DNA of 64,000 nt from contig DATMML010000047.1 of assembly GCA_035570235.1 (NCBI GenBank), positions 1-64,000 on the forward strand. The letters run 5' to 3'. Made by a program: the position numbers and the translations under genes. Below are positions 63,499-64,000 of this stretch, piece by piece. Position 1 is the first letter of the stretch; every line of letters starts with the position of its first letter. Source of the DNA: Vicinamibacteria bacterium (GTDB lineage Bacteria > Acidobacteriota > Vicinamibacteria > Fen-336). A model generated the notes under the pieces. That model did no database searches and was not told the origin of the DNA. It was given only the letters and a program-made list of their open reading frames with translations.

Positions 63499-64000
63499 AT
63501 GAGCCTCAAGCCGATGTTGACCCTGGGCCTTTCCGCTGTCCTGGCCGGGCCCGTCTTCGGGGCGGATTTTCACTGGCAGGGCAAGATCGCCGCGGGGGCG
63601 ACGGTCGAGATCAAGGGCGTCAACGGGGGTATCGAAGCCTCCGCCGCCCCTGGCAGCGAGGTCGAGGTGACGGCGGTCAAGCATGCGCGGCACAGCGACC
63701 CCGCCGAGGTCGAAATCAAGGTTGTAGAGCACGAGGGGGGCGTCACCATCTGCGCGGTGTACCCCAGCCCCAGTTCCACCCCCAACGAATGCCAGCCCGG
63801 ATCCGGTGGGCGCATGCACACCCAGAACAACGACACGAGCGTGGATTTCACGGTCAAGGTCCCGGCGGGCGCGCGCTTCGTCGCCCGCACCGTGAACGGG
63901 GGCATCGAGGCCGAGGCTCTCTCCGGGGACGCCGAGGCCTACACCGTGAACGGTGGCATCAAGGTGCAGGCCGGCGGCCATGTCCACGGTGAGACCGTCA
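63499..64000 (+). CDS. DUF4097-type exported protein, 3' end cut by window edge
   Basis: At least 167 residues from ATG 63499 (upstream GAGGAGAGAAG, a strong Shine-Dalgarno). Signal peptide LTLGLSAVLAGPVFGA, then the same repeating VNGG motif (EIKGVNGGIEASA, ARTVNGGIEAEAL, AYTVNGGIKVQAG). It has a Cys pair in VTICAVYP and STPNECQPGSG not found in the upstream paralogue. A tandem paralogue of the preceding gene, likely part of the sigma/anti-sigma operon. It continues beyond position 64000. Confidence 0.85.
   Translation, partial: MSLKPMLTLGLSAVLAGPVFGADFHWQGKIAAGATVEIKGVNGGIEASAAPGSEVEVTAVKHARHSDPAEVEIKVVEHEGGVTICAVYPSPSSTPNECQPGSGGRMHTQNNDTSVDFTVKVPAGARFVARTVNGGIEAEALSGDAEAYTVNGGIKVQAGGHVHGETV

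Overview
This is a very GC-rich bacterial chromosome segment in which codon third positions are almost all G or C. It has a Gram-negative envelope gene set: a FadL/OmpP1-like outer-membrane protein, FtsE/FtsX, and a YbbA/YbbP/TesA locus. It also carries Hanks-type kinase signalling, DUF4097 proteins, a sortilin-like beta-propeller protein and several GT39-like membrane glycosyltransferases. This mix fits Acidobacteriota best. That assignment is inference from gene content; no rRNA or other phylogenetic marker is present.

Layout. 1-1830: the tail of an unknown gene, a dispersed repeat (copy A), and a lower-GC pair (P-loop kinase, NTF2-like protein) bounded by related palindromic sequences. 1895-8626: purD, a membrane glycosyltransferase, a secreted OB/Ig-like protein and an OPT transporter. 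8627-9421: no conventional gene, but repeat copy B and, on the minus strand, a self-contained unit made of a sigma70-type promoter, a 16-nt anti-16S Shine-Dalgarno, a 13-codon ORF, structured RNA and a strong terminator. 9422-15990: a metallo-beta-lactamase-fold phosphodiesterase, then ftsX and ftsE, which are separated by about 4.2 kb of mostly low-GC genes (AlbA_2 protein, collagen-like protein, small membrane proteins) plus udk. 16061-23567: hydrolase, amino-acid dehydratase and OCD-family pair, tesA/ybbA/ybbP, cyclophilin. 23738-25934: an IS1-family-like insertion sequence with 18-bp perfect inverted repeats and an 8-bp target duplication. It sits inside repeat copy C and carries a transposase, a winged-helix-like gene, a tRNA-like sequence and a small basic ORF.

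26002-35717 is a purine cluster (purF, purL, purQ, purS, purB; purD lies far upstream) interleaved with a PfkB kinase, a sterol-desaturase-family membrane protein, a small CxxC protein and an MscS channel. 35817-55063 holds malic enzyme, an MBL-fold protein, an M16 peptidase, membrane glycosyltransferases, the Asp-box propeller protein, a methyltransferase, an SGNH-GT39-SGNH operon, the outer-membrane protein, an alkaline-phosphatase-superfamily membrane protein, a stand-alone NFACT-R protein and a PLP decarboxylase. 55066-61187 contains an M20 peptidase and a signalling locus: a LytS-type histidine kinase and a LiaF-like membrane protein on one strand, and divergently a fused Ser/Thr kinase-REC-LytTR protein. 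61331-64000 is an ECF sigma/anti-sigma pair followed by two DUF4097 genes, the second cut by the window edge.

The most unusual items are the minus-strand RNA/small-peptide unit at 8876-9188, the tRNA-like passenger of the insertion sequence, the kinase-response-regulator fusion, the split ftsEX pair and the three-copy repeat of about 240 bp.
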